The translations under genes and the position numbers were made by a program. The notes below the pieces were generated by a model. That model saw nothing but the letters and a program-made list of their open reading frames with translations, had not been told where the DNA came from and made no database searches. Below, one piece after another: positions 11,278 through 20,780 of a stretch of DNA of 26,164 nucleotides (position 1 is the stretch's first letter; each line of letters opens with the position of its first letter). The DNA is from Schizophyllum amplum (lineage: Eukaryota > Basidiomycota > Agaricomycetes > Agaricales > Schizophyllaceae), in the NCBI GenBank assembly GCA_007026445.1, contig VDMD01000232.1, forward strand, positions 1-26,164, written 5' to 3'.

Positions 11278-11629
11278 CTGATGCAGTCAACAACCGGTCG
11301 TCGGAGTGATTCTTGGGGCTTACTTTGAAGGCAAGATATCCTTGTACAGTATCTGAAGCTGATGAACAATGATATGCAGCGACGGAGGACGCAGAAACGG
11401 CGGGAGAAATGGAACTCTGTCAAAACGCCCTCCCTTCTGCCGCGCATAATATTTGTGTCTACGGGCGAGCAACCCCCACTAAGCTTGGATCGAGATCGAA
11501 CGCGCCCCTTCTCTCCATCTCCGCGGAAGTTGTGGCAATCCCGCAAAGTGAGTCGCCCAACTCTATATATATTCGAAACGCGCGTCGAATGAACCACCAC
11601 CCCGTTCTGCCTTTTCCCCCCATCTCGCA
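11278..11629. promoter_or_regulatory. Shared divergent promoter region
   Basis: The 352 bases separate two divergently transcribed genes (minus strand from 11277, plus strand from 11630). A TATATATA at 11564-11571 lies 59-66 bases before the plus-strand ATG. On the minus strand a possible untranslated intron begins with GTAAGC near 11321 and ends with CAG at 11278. The two genes may be co-regulated; the sequence alone cannot show this. Confidence 0.5.
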
Positions 11630-12372
11630 ATGTTGTCTATGACTGGTAAGTTCGTCTTACTTGCGGCTCGATAGCTCGCTTAACGATGTCTAGCTCCCGC
11701 TGCCGTTGCCGACGGCCTCCTCGCTCACGAGTCCGGCGTCAACGCCAACGAGACCGTCCGTGCCGACCTCTCTATCGACACTCAAAACGTGCCTAGCGCC
11801 ATGGCGCCCAGCGCGACTCCTCCCGGCTCCCCCCTCGGTGAGGAGTTTGAAGAACTCGCCATGGGCGTCGGCGCTGGCTCCCCGATCAGCGACATGGAGG
11901 GTGCGCCGGAGATGAGCCAGGCTGCCGCCAGCGACAGCGACTCGGACGACATTGACTTCGTCGTCGACTATTCGCAGCCCGTCTCCATGCCCGCCGCGGC
12001 TGGCGCCAGCGCAGTCGCCCCCGCCACGAACGTCGCCTTCGCCTTCCCCTCGGTCGTCTCCGACCCCTATCTCAACCAAGTCGGGATCTGCTTCGTCGTC
12101 GAGCCCGACCAGGACCTCGTCTTCCCCACCATGTTCTGGCCGGGGGGGCCGAAGTATTACGCCGTCACCCGAGGCCGCTTCATCGGGGTGTTCAATAATG
12201 CGTGCGTCTTTTATGAGGCGTGTTTACTTCGAGCTAAGTCTTGATTAGGGCCACATTCAACATGGCTATCACGGGCGTCTCGAGCCCGACGATGTATGCC
12301 AGCCGTGACCTGCACGTCGTGCTTGAGTTCTTCAACTCCGCGCGTCGCGCCGGCATGCTTTCCGTTGCCTAG
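11630..12372 (+). CDS. Protein with C-terminal viroplasmin-like domain, 215 aa
   Basis: Three exons, 11630-11645, 11694-12201 and 12249-12372, join to an open frame of 648 bases. Exon 1 codes for only MLSMT and one base. Residues 1-158 are low-complexity, rich in Ala, Pro, Ser and Asp. Residues 159 to about 211 (KYYAVTRGRFIGVFNNA and on) resemble the N-terminal domain of RNase H1, also called the caulimovirus viroplasmin domain, which binds RNA-DNA hybrids or double-stranded RNA. The usual YAVxxGRxxGVY start is visible, but the following tryptophan is replaced (VFNNAATF), so nucleic-acid binding may be weakened. There is no RNase H catalytic domain. It is head to head with the orphan gene at 7785-11277. 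Confidence 0.8.
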
Positions 12373-12749
12373 GTGTCCCTCCTTTACTGGCATTTTGTTG
12401 CGCGCTCGGTTTAGTCACAAGTGTGTTGTATGTCGCTGCCTCAAAAGACTCGTGCGCGCTGTCCGTGTATGTTACCGAATACTTCTTGTGCCAATGTAGC
12501 AATTTCACCCGTATGTTTCGCAGCCCCTTGCATGCAATCGCTCGCAATTCCGATGTGAGAACAGGTGTGCATCACCATTGTGTACGTACCGTGCCCCGCT
12601 CAGTTGAGGATCCAAATTCTAGCGTGTTGGAGTTCTCGAACGTGCGCGGCGATTTGCACGCCGTGCAAGAGGCGCCTTCCGCCCGACCTGCGTTGTCTGA
12701 CATTTGGACCGAGTAACTGCGCGCATAAAGGTGCAAGGGTGCGTGCGTT
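12373..12749. other. Intergenic region between the two viroplasmin-like genes
   Basis: No gene is supported in these 377 bases. Short open frames on both strands lack recognisable content. A CATAAAGG at about 12723-12730 could act as a weak TATA element for the gene at 12750. Confidence 0.4.
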
Positions 12750-13529
12750 ATGTGGCCAGCCGAGTCTTCTCCCCCTACCACAGATAGCATGACAGACGAG
12801 CTCACTCAGAGACTTTTTGGACTCGCCATTGCAGATGATGCTGCGCCACCCAGCTATAGCACCTCCCTCCCCGCCTCTGAACCTGTGATCGCCTCCCGTC
12901 CTTCGACGAATATCCAGTCGAGAAGCAGTACGAAGCGGTCGGCGAAACACGGCGCTTACGTCGTGTTTATTGGGAAGAACGCGGGCGTGTACAGGACTTG
13001 GTAAGTCGTGGTCCTCTGATTCGACAATTATTACTCACCCTGCACCAGGAAGGATTGCTTCCCCAACGTCAACGGGGTGAAACACAACTCTTACCAGGGC
13101 TATCCGTCCTTCGCCGAGGCAGGCGCGGCTTTCGATGTCGCGCGCGCTCGAGGGCTGACGTTCTCGTGCGCGAACACCGCGCTCACCGTCGCGCGGCAGA
13201 CATCGGAGACCCGCCTGACCAGCGAGGACCTCATTCTGTGCCTTGCCTTCCTCGACGACGACGCCAGCAATGCAATTGCTCCCCCTGGGCACTTCTATTA
13301 CACTGTCTTCAAGGGTTCTCAGCCAGGTGTCTATCGAACATAGTGAGTGACGCTCGCCTCGACCCAAGGCATCCGCTGACTGTTGACCAACAGCCTTGAA
13401 GTTGTGCTCGCAACGACTGGTTTAGCGGGTGCGGTGCACGGTAGCTATCGTGCCCGCGAGGAAGCGATCACAGCATTCAAGAGGGAGCTAGATAGTGGAC
13501 GCGTTTATCGCCTGAACCGCGCGCTTTAG
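12750..13529 (+). CDS. Tandem viroplasmin/RNase H1-N domain protein, 226 aa
   Basis: Exons 12750-13000, 13049-13342 and 13394-13529 join to 681 bases of open frame. A second ATG at 12789 would give 213 residues. After a Ser/Pro-rich N-terminus, domain 1 spans about residues 68-120 (GAYVVFIGKNAGVYRTW, continuing across the first intron) and domain 2 about 166-217 (FYYTVFKGSQPGVYRTY, continuing across the second). Both introns fall at the same place, just after the GVYRT motif, which points to an internal duplication that copied the exon boundary. RNase H1 N-terminal domains bind RNA-DNA hybrids; here no catalytic domain follows. The linker has no motif I recognise. The gene lies 377 bases downstream of, and in the same direction as, the related gene at 11630. 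Confidence 0.82.
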
Positions 13530-14700
13530 AAATATATGCAACGTTGTACTCAATCTTGGGATTACATGACTTGAATGCCATTTTGAAGGCATTTCAATTG
13601 ACATCTGCTGGGCCCCAGGATATACAGAACTGTAGAGTGTGCGAGGCTCGACAGTATCGTAGAATTGAGAGCGCTAGGAGGTTGCTATCAGCGAGCGAAA
13701 GTGCGAACACCGTGTGCGGAGCGTCGCGCCGACTATCCGGTCATCGCCATTGTCGACGCATAGAAGTCAACAGAAGCAGATACAAGCCCGCGGACCTTTC
13801 GGCATAGGAGGAGGGCACTTAACTATGGGGGCTATGGGCTTTCAACCAGCTTGTAGCGATAACAATGGACCATTATCGACACAAAGTACTTTGAACAGCA
13901 CGATTGAACTCACGTCGTGTTTACCAAGAACTGTAAGGATCGTCCTGCACATTCCCATCCCAATTTCTTTCGGCTCGACACGCCGTTGCATATACATGAT
14001 GCCTTGGTACTATACTACAGTTAAACATGGTTCAGAGTCGTCTGAGTAGACGAGAACAACTTGAGATCGGTTGGATTGGTGTAGAGGTAGTGCTATATGA
14101 GCGAGTTTGCGGCGCAAAAGCAGTATCTTGATCGATAAGGTGTTGCAGTCAAGGCAGATTATGGGAAGTATATACCTCAAGAATAAGTCTTCCAAATTTG
14201 GAGCCTAACGCATCGGAATCCATTGTGCAGGACACTTTCAAAGGTGGGCAGTCCTTGTATTGTCGAGTGGCCCGGGATACCGGCAGGGCTATTAGAATGC
14301 AAGCCGCGGGGAACTCTGTGCAGCGAGGCAAGAGTTAGATAAACAGAACATTATCTAAGTTCACCGAACACCGTACATTGAGCATGCATTGCGCTAGACG
14401 CTGTTCATAGGTCGAGCGCGCGTGCGAGGAGACACAGTGACTGTCACGCAATGGTTGAACTTTTTCCAGCACGTGAGTGGAAACGGGCGGGCAATCACCG
14501 TCAGGCGAATCTCAACCCCTTGTAACGAGCCCAATGAATCTTTGCTTCTGACCACGACTAGCCCTTTTATTGTCGCTCGACGCGCGTTCAGCAGACTCAT
14601 CTTTTCCCGTCCCCATCTTTTCAGAAGGCTCTAAGCCTCTAGTCTTGCCTAAACGACCACGAAAGCGCGCCTCTACTACTTGTTACTCCCTCCAGTCTTG
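13530..14700. other. Gene-free stretch
   Basis: Nearly 1.2 kb without a convincing gene. Frames up to about 110 codons exist but show no domain, no splice pattern and no similarity to neighbours. The last 200 bases are expected to hold the promoter of the gene starting at 14701; no clear TATA element was found there. Confidence 0.5.
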
Positions 14701-16155
14701 ATGGACGACCCACCTGCTCTCTGGGCCCCGTCTCCTCTTGCGAGCAATCTTCTTGCGAACGTCCCCCCCGTCTACGACGACATCTTTGGCAGTACCGACG
14801 CGCTCCCCGACATTCATCTCGCGAGCTTCAAGTTCTCGAACGAGCAGGAGAACGAGCGGCCTGCGCGCGCGCGCGCAGACTTGAGTGTCATGGGCGAAAA
14901 TTTCCATGATGGCGTCATCACGCCGGGCATGCAGGTTATCAATTTGTGAGTGACCCGGGGCATGTCACTGAGTTCGCTCTCACCGATTATACGTTTCCTA
15001 GCCGCATCATGTGCGCCTTGGCGTCAGACAGGGTCCTGACATGGCCCGAGCTCATCATCTCCAAGCGACTTTTCATTGACGGCTACTTCTGGTATGTCTT
15101 TCTCCACGTCTGCGGGTCATTATTTTATGTGGCGCGCTTTCAGGCAAGACCTCTTGGTTGCCGGCATCAAGTCGAAGAAGCTCTGGTACATGTACGACCC
15201 CGAAGACGCAGTTGTTTTCTCCACATGTCGTTGGTGGGAGTTTACGGGGGCGGAATATAGGTTCGTCAGTGAATTTGCGGATCTCGTCGTTCGCTTCTCT
15301 CGGAAAGATACTGATGTCTTGTACAGAGACTTCTTGCGTCGGCTATGCCTGCCGTCCTTCATCCCAGTGACTACGCTCCTCGACCTCAGCACGCTCTCCT
15401 TCATTCCGAATCCGAACGGCAGTATTGGTCCGCGTCCCGTCCGGAGCCATGGCGCAATCATTACGAAGCTATTGAGCAACCTGACGGCGCGCGATTTGGC
15501 TTACGCAACAGCGGGGACGACCATCACGCCTGTTCCCGGCAAGTGTGTCTACAGTCTTCTGATTGCTTTCGAGTGCAGCTAACGGACGTTGCAGGACGTA
15601 CTCGTTTGCTGATCTGTACCCACCAGCAGCAGAGTTCACTATCGAGGACGCATGCCGTGTGAACGGCCTTTCCACAGCCAAAACGCTTCGTTTCAGTGCC
15701 CGCCAGTCTCTACGAGCCCCAGCTCTACAATCTGACAATGTATCTGTCGTCAATACACCGCCGAGGACACCGTTGCGCAGCCTTCCCAGCAGCCTGCACT
15801 CGTCGCCGGCCCCGCCGCCTCTATTGGCGTTGATCTCAGGCTCATCTCCATCTTCTATAGCTCCCACGACACCGACCACTAGCCGTTGGGGTAGCTCGTC
15901 GACTGCTTACGCCTCGTCGCCTACTCCTCCATCTGAATTCGACGACGAGGATAGTGACGATGAGCAGCCGGCTCGCAACTGGAAGACTGGTCAGCGCGTC
16001 AGATGCGCACCGGGTCGGACACGTATGCCGTGAGTAGATCATTGGCTGCAGGGTACATAGTGATACTTATTGTGATCAGGTACCCGAGTGCGAACGACAG
16101 AGCCGCCGCTCGCGCGCAGCGCCGTAGCACGACACAGGGTAGAGATGGTGCATAA
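14701..16155 (+). CDS. Uncharacterised protein, 392 aa, 6 exons
   Basis: Exons 14701-14945, 15002-15091, 15144-15260, 15327-15542, 15595-16029 and 16080-16155 give an open frame of 1179 bases. All five introns are 50-66 bases with GT/AG ends. I do not recognise the family. Residues 1 to about 260 look folded, with aromatic-rich segments such as WYMYDPEDAVVF and CRWWEFTGAEYRDFL near residue 140. Residues 270-392 are Ser/Pro-rich and disordered, with an acidic cluster (EFDDEDSDDEQ near 337) and a basic tail. There is no signal peptide and no transmembrane segment. The intact splicing over six exons argues for a functional or recently functional gene. An alternative upstream start is not supported, because the nearest in-frame codons before 14701 are not ATG. 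Confidence 0.8.
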
Positions 16156-16206
16156 ATATAGGGTTCTTTATTCTTGTATTGTATCGTATAGTTGGCCCAA
16201 ATGAAC

Positions 16207-16240
16207 CACGCTCCTACCTCTGAAATGAGGTAGGAGCGTG
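16207..16240 (+). other. Perfect 14-base-pair hairpin in the 3' region
   Basis: CACGCTCCTACCTC (16207-16220) and GAGGTAGGAGCGTG (16227-16240) pair perfectly around a six-base loop, TGAAAT. The hairpin starts 52 bases after the stop codon of the gene at 14701 and so probably lies in its 3' untranslated region. Fungal genes do not use hairpin terminators, so a role in RNA stability or processing, or a mobile-element footprint, are the likelier readings. Confidence 0.7.
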
Positions 16241-17576
16241 TTTCCTTCGTATTAAGGCTCAGCTCAAAGTAAGACTTGACCGCAACGATTCCGATTCGAA
16301 CTTGAACATGATGTCACGTGCCCTATTTGATGCGATCATTTCTCATCTGCAGGGCCTCGGCTCCCTCTTCTTTTTTCTTCACTGACCGTTCGGCTTGATC
16401 AGTCCCCCGTTTCTCTTGACTCATGCTCTCATGTAATGAAACCTCCAGTCCCTCTCCCCAAGTGCCGAGGCGCGTTCTCAAAACCAAGAGCAGGTCCGCT
16501 TGAGGATTCACTGCACTGGGACTTCGTGGTCCTGCTCTTGGCTAGGGACGCGTCGACGGTACTCTCCGACCTTCGGGACTTGCAACATGGCACAGACTTC
16601 AACGCCATGGTTCTGAGATGTATCTCACGGCGCCGATACGTGGGGGGGCGCGTCGACTAACGCGGGCGCGCATGGCGAGCAACGACAAGCGCGCAGCAGC
16701 ACGGCCTTCTCCCGCGCTTCTCTCGCGCTTGTTGAATGGATCCCTCCGACGGTGCGTGATGCTCTCTATGTTTTATGCTCAACCTGACCCGTGCTCTTCA
16801 CACAGAACTATCCCTATGAACTTCCTAACGGTCTACGGCCTACGGCCTTACACCTTGTTACGAGACCTGCTTGTCAGGTTTCGTTTTACAGGAGCGAAAA
16901 AAAGCACCATCAGACAGTCCAAGCGTCACAGCCACATTTCGGCGCTTTCCGGTTTTCGCTGCTCCGTCGTCCAAAATTCCGGGAATTCCGTAGAAATAAA
17001 TCAGTGTGCTCCTTGCGCTTGTATCTATCTGTACATGTATTTTTTGTGTCTGGCTTCGACGATGGCAACGTTCTGTGAAGGGGGAAAAGAAACGTGCTCG
17101 TAACCCCGTAGAGAATTTCCAACGCCATCATTTCTGGGCCCCTTTTGGAAGACTGGCCCGAGACCCAGTCTGCCAATATTGTTGAGCGCGCCTCGTTCAA
17201 AAATTTAATAGACTTGTTTCTACGGGTTCTTTAATGCACTCTGATTTTTTTTTGCGGTGAACTTCCGTCTGTGAAAGGTTGCAGAGCGCCGGAGGTGGTC
17301 GACGCTGACCGCTTTGACCCAAGAAATGATGGCGCTGCCGGCATTTCCCGGCCAGAAATTGACGGCGCCGGGCGCTCTCTCTTCAGTATGCCCAACGCTC
17401 TCCTGCCAGCCCCTACGAGGGGGTCCTGGCTTCCCCGCGCGCTCTCCCCTTGGGCGTACATGGTCCTCCTATCTCCTCTCCCTTCGAGTCTTGCACGAAT
17501 CCGGCCGTACACAAGCGCGCTGCGGTGCATGTAGTGGATGAGGCGGCGCGGGAAGCGCTGCCTCTGCAGGTGCGTG
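16241..17576. other. Stretch with only doubtful coding signals
   Basis: Between the 392-residue gene and the right repeat arm I see no supported gene. Two weak candidates exist. One is an ATG at 16672 with a textbook intron (GTGCGT at 16752, CACAG ending 16805), but the frame soon loses coding character. The other is a minus-strand frame at 17593-17231 that ends in a possible nuclear-localisation tail (SSPQKKIRVH) and whose 5' side is cut by the repeat boundary. An 11-base inverted pair (CCAAGAGCAGG/CCTGCTCTTGG) lies near 16483-16543. Confidence 0.4.
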
Positions 17577-17599
17577 AGGGGTGTCCCTACCAATAAGTC

Positions 17600-17631
17600 A
17601 ATACGACCCTATCCCCGCAGGGGGTCGTATT
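17600..17631. repeat. Hairpin motif, copy 2
   Basis: AATACGACCC at 17600-17609 and GGGTCGTATT at 17622-17631 form the same hairpin as at 1629-1660, in the inverted repeat copy. Both stem arms are fully conserved although the flanks have diverged. Confidence 0.75.
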
Positions 17632-18824
17632 CCAATATCGGCCAGTGATACAGCACTGTGTGGACTGGTCCATATCTCATTATGACCCATGTCCTTTTCT
17701 AGTAATATCTGTATATATTGATTGGGGTTTGTACCTACATATAGCTGGATTAATCGTAAATTGCTGGTATTTGCGCGCCACCCGGATCGGCTCTCCCGAT
17801 GAGCCGCGCCACGTGCACCACGCAGCCACGCTCGGCGCTCGCTGCCGCGCTCGTCGTGGGGCGGTTCCCGACGCGTCGCCCAGCGCTTCCTCCCCCGCCC
17901 TCCACCACGGCCCTCATCGCCTCCAACACCTTCTCTCTGCACGACATCACACGTCGCGTGCCCTGTACGCCACGCCGTCGAGGTAACCGCCGATCGTTCC
18001 TTTTCCCGCGCCGCCATCGCTACCGATCTCCCGTCGCCCATTGACGTCGTCGATCTAGCCTCCTGCTTCCATCGCGCCTTCCGCGCGTCTCTCTTACCTC
18101 CTCTCCCCATCGCTCTCAAATCCCTGTACCCACCTGGCATCCTCAACACCAACACCGATGTCGATCTCGAAAACTTCACCGTCAATATCGCCCGACGATC
18201 GCGCCCGCAGCACTGGGCACACCAACCGTCTCATTAAATTTCCTTCACATCCATGCCGCCTCCATGCCGCCTCTACGGCCATCCCCCAAAACCCACCCCA
18301 AGAGACGCGTCCGCATCGTATGCGACGCGCGATATCGCAGACGGAGGCGCACGCGACGAATCAACACGATCACGTGACATCACGCGATCAATGTTCGACT
18401 TTCGTCTGTAGCGCGCGCTGCGCCGCGGTCGCATGCGACGACAAAAGGGGGAGCTCTCTTCATCTATCTATACTATGCCCTATCATGTACCCATTTATAC
18501 TGTATTAAGTGAAGTCAATAAGAATCAATGGTGCAAATAGCCTGTAGTATGAGGCCTGATAACATGAGATCTGCTCAGCTAGTAGCAGAAAGCGACAAAC
18601 ATCGACAGGAACCTGCTTGGTAGAGGTATATGCTTGCTTGCTGAGCTCTATGGTGTGCACGCGCCGGGTACGCGACCTAAGCGCGCTCCTGCACGGTGTT
18701 GAATCTCGTGCTATATTCTGCCCTTTTCTTTGGTTCTTTCTGCTCAGCGTTCTATATAGATGTACAGTAGCTGTATATGAGCTATATTGCCAGTGGTCGT
18801 AAGGATAAGGGTTGTCGTTGCTGC

Positions 18825-19085
18825 TCAATCGGCGTCGTCGTCGATGTGCGGGAAGTCGGGCCGACCTCCGAAGCGCGCTCGTCGTCGTTCTCGGCGACGT
18901 CCGTGGGTCGAAGCAGGTAAGTAGAGCGCCGCGGACCAATCGGACTTGAGGATATGCACATATTTGATGGGGTACATGGCCTTCAACCTGGCCCGATCAC
19001 TGGTTTCGATCCAAAATTGACGTTGAGCACGTCGACGGACAATGCTCGTATTGAGTTGAACTTGAAGAGTCGTTGGACATCTCAA
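18825..19085 (-). other. Short open frame shared by both repeat copies (right)
   Basis: An 86-codon frame on the minus strand, the counterpart of 219-437 with an N-terminal extension. The central 60 or so bases are nearly identical between the copies, and the frame and the stop codon are kept. No domain was recognised. It could equally be a non-coding stretch that happens to stay open. Confidence 0.3.
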
Positions 19086-19187
19086 GATCTCTGTGTACTT
19101 CGAGGCAGAACAGTCAAATGTCGGACATATAGATACAAGGTACTAGTGTAAGCTACACGCAGTCTGAATGCCCAAAAGTCCATAAAC

Positions 19188-19497
19188 AATACAGAATGAA
19201 CAAAAAGGATTGAAAGGCGGTACAATGGGCACAGCCCGGTCCCTCGGCAAGTAGGTCGCAGGGCGAGGGACATCACAGTTGATGCATACATTGGTACATA
19301 CATACATACAGACAATTCAGCTGCTTTGCCGAGCGTTTAAAACGAGCAGAAACGATGCTAAACGTCGCCGACCGCGCAGCGAACGCGCGCCACAAGCGCC
19401 ATTCGTGACGTGACGTCACCATCGCCTCTTGCTTCGTCCCTCGTCGTCGTCCTCGCCGGCGAGCGCTAGGGTCGCCCCTTCCCGGCTTGTTTCAACC
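19188..19497 (+). repeat. Near-identical direct repeat, right copy
   Basis: Partner of 1686-1995, 308 of 310 bases identical by eye. Its first 75 bases also belong to the inverted repeat, because base 1 to about 75 of the window is their diverged reverse complement. The very high identity here against roughly 80 percent in the adjoining arm implies recent copying or gene conversion of this block alone. Confidence 0.9.
19410..19419. promoter_or_regulatory. Palindromic CRE-like site (right copy)
   Basis: The same GTGACGTCAC palindrome as at 1908, inside the near-identical direct repeat and about 165 bases upstream of the ATG at 19584. It may be part of a promoter for the gene remnant that follows. 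Confidence 0.35.
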
Positions 19498-19583
19498 TCC
19501 AAAGACCATTAATTGCGCTCTGGGCTCAAAGGTGTGTCCCCTTGCTTGCAGCTCTCATGATATGGCTAACGAAAAATTCCAAC

Positions 19584-20483
19584 ATGTTCGTCCTAGGCCA
19601 TCCCCCGGCGGCGTTCGTGCCCTATGAGCAACCCCCTTCGAGCTCCAACCGCTCTGAAACCCGCGACTGTCCCGATTCCCATCGAATACGCTCCCCCTGC
19701 ACGGCATCGACAGATATGCTCGATCGGCTGGCGTGCGTCCCCCCGCCCTCGCCTTCGGCTTCAAGCGCGGGACTGGCAACCTAGGCAGATAGTGCGTGCA
19801 ACTAAATGTTGCTTGAGCATAGTGCTGACTATTGCAAGCCCCGCAGCCCTCCCCCGCGCGTCCTGCTCCTGCCTACCCGTCTTCCCCCTCGCCTCCTCCC
19901 CATCGCCTCCCTCATCATCTCCTTCGAGCCTCTCCCCATCTATATCCCCCCTTGCCCGGCTCTGTGGCGACATCCGAGCCAATGAGCACGCTACACTCGA
20001 ATGCGCGCGTGGCTTTCGCCTTGTCGCCGTACTCGCGGCCCCATGCGCGGCGTCCGCGCTATGGGAGTCCCGAAGGCATTGCGGGGCCTTGGGATGTAGC
20101 TCCTCGGCCGAGGCGCGAGCTCGGAGCGGCCTCTTCGTAGGAGCACGCTCGCAGCGCGCAACGCATAATTGTGGCCACGTCGCGCAGCACGCCTACGTGA
20201 GCTGTTGCGCTCTGCGCCGATAGACGCGCAGGAGGCGCGGGAGGCGCTGCATGCACACTCGACGCGCCAGGAGCCCGGGAGGCTCAACGTGCTCGCGGCG
20301 GCAGGCAGTGGGAGTTGCGGGGGGCGAGGGCGGGTGTGGGACGCGCTGGCGCGCGGCGCGGCGGGCGGCGGGGGGGAAGCGGTGGGAAGCAACGGGAAGC
20401 GTAGGCGGCGACCGCGGCGGCGACGACGCGGCGGTACCTGCGCTTCGAAACGATCGCGGCGACAGCGCGGACGGTGCCGGTGA
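19584..20483 (+). pseudogene. Remnant of the repeat-associated gene (right copy)
   Basis: It starts with the MFVL frame shared with the left copy at 2083, then loses frame near 19650-19660. A further coding-like stretch leads to a likely intron (GTGCGT at 19792, branch-like TGCTGAC, acceptor near 19838-19846). After it come a proline-rich segment that stays open to 20140 and a helix-like frame (ARLRELLRSAPIDAQEAREAL near 20186-20248). The pieces lie in different frames. The family is not recognised. GC content rises strongly toward the 3' end, and the strand opposite is also open, so part of this may be chance. Confidence 0.4.
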
Positions 20484-20649
20484 GCCGGCGGCGGGCGTGG
20501 GGCGGGCCGCGCGTACAATGCGGTAGGATACGCCACATTCATGTATTATATACCGAAATACCTTTCATTGACCAACAAATCGCGCGGAGTGCAATATTTT
20601 ATCAGGTATACCGAGCTCGAAATGTCGTGGGGGAGGTATTGGAATATTG

Positions 20650-20780
20650 CTCAGTAAGTACAATGCTACACTACTGGGGAATAATGGAATACGACCCCCT
20701 TTGGCTATAGGGGATATTACAATACGGCCCCGGCCAATGGTGGGTGCGTCTCCTACGCTCAGCCTGTCAATACAGAACTA
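20650..20780 (+). repeat. Third, decayed fragment of the repeat end
   Basis: This stretch resembles 1600-1694 in direct orientation: a TACA..GGGGAATA start, GGAATACGACCCCCT at 20686-20700, a degraded second stem arm, a CCAATGG..GGG segment, and the AATACAGAA motif near 20773. Only about 130 bases are recognisable. It shows that the hairpin-bearing end of the repeat exists as a separate fragment, which argues for a dispersed element rather than a single duplication. Confidence 0.6.

Larger units (their letters stand above)
17577..19263 (+). repeat. Right arm of the long inverted repeat
   Basis: This is the partner of 1-1683 in opposite orientation. Its left boundary lies at the GAGGGGTGTCCCTACC motif near 17576, which matches the reverse complement of 1668-1683. 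Its right end overlaps the first 75 bases of the directly repeated block at 19188. Between the arms lie about 16 kb that include the retroelement and the four-gene island. No transposase or integrase was seen inside it. Confidence 0.8.

Noticed and set aside
11630..13529. Integrated plant-virus genes suggested by the viroplasmin-like domain
   Set aside because: The domain is the eukaryotic RNase H1 N-terminal fold; the genes have fungal introns and no other viral sequence is nearby.
14069..14150. tRNA-like stretch with an A-box resemblance (TGGTGTAGAGG)
   Set aside because: No matching B box and no foldable acceptor or T stem could be found, so it is not called as a tRNA or SINE.
16672..17103. 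Possible two-exon gene starting MASNDKRAAARPS
   Set aside because: The intron looks good, but the second exon soon becomes AT-rich and Cys-rich without coding character; kept only as a note in the stretch description.
17231..17593. 120-codon minus-strand open frame with a basic tail
   Set aside because: It could be a gene end cut by the repeat, but there is no family match and no splice support, so it is not called as a CDS.
19991..20542. 183-codon minus-strand open frame
   Set aside because: Arg/Pro/Ala-rich translation of very GC-rich DNA opposite the gene remnant; no domain, and open mainly because stop codons are rare at this base composition.
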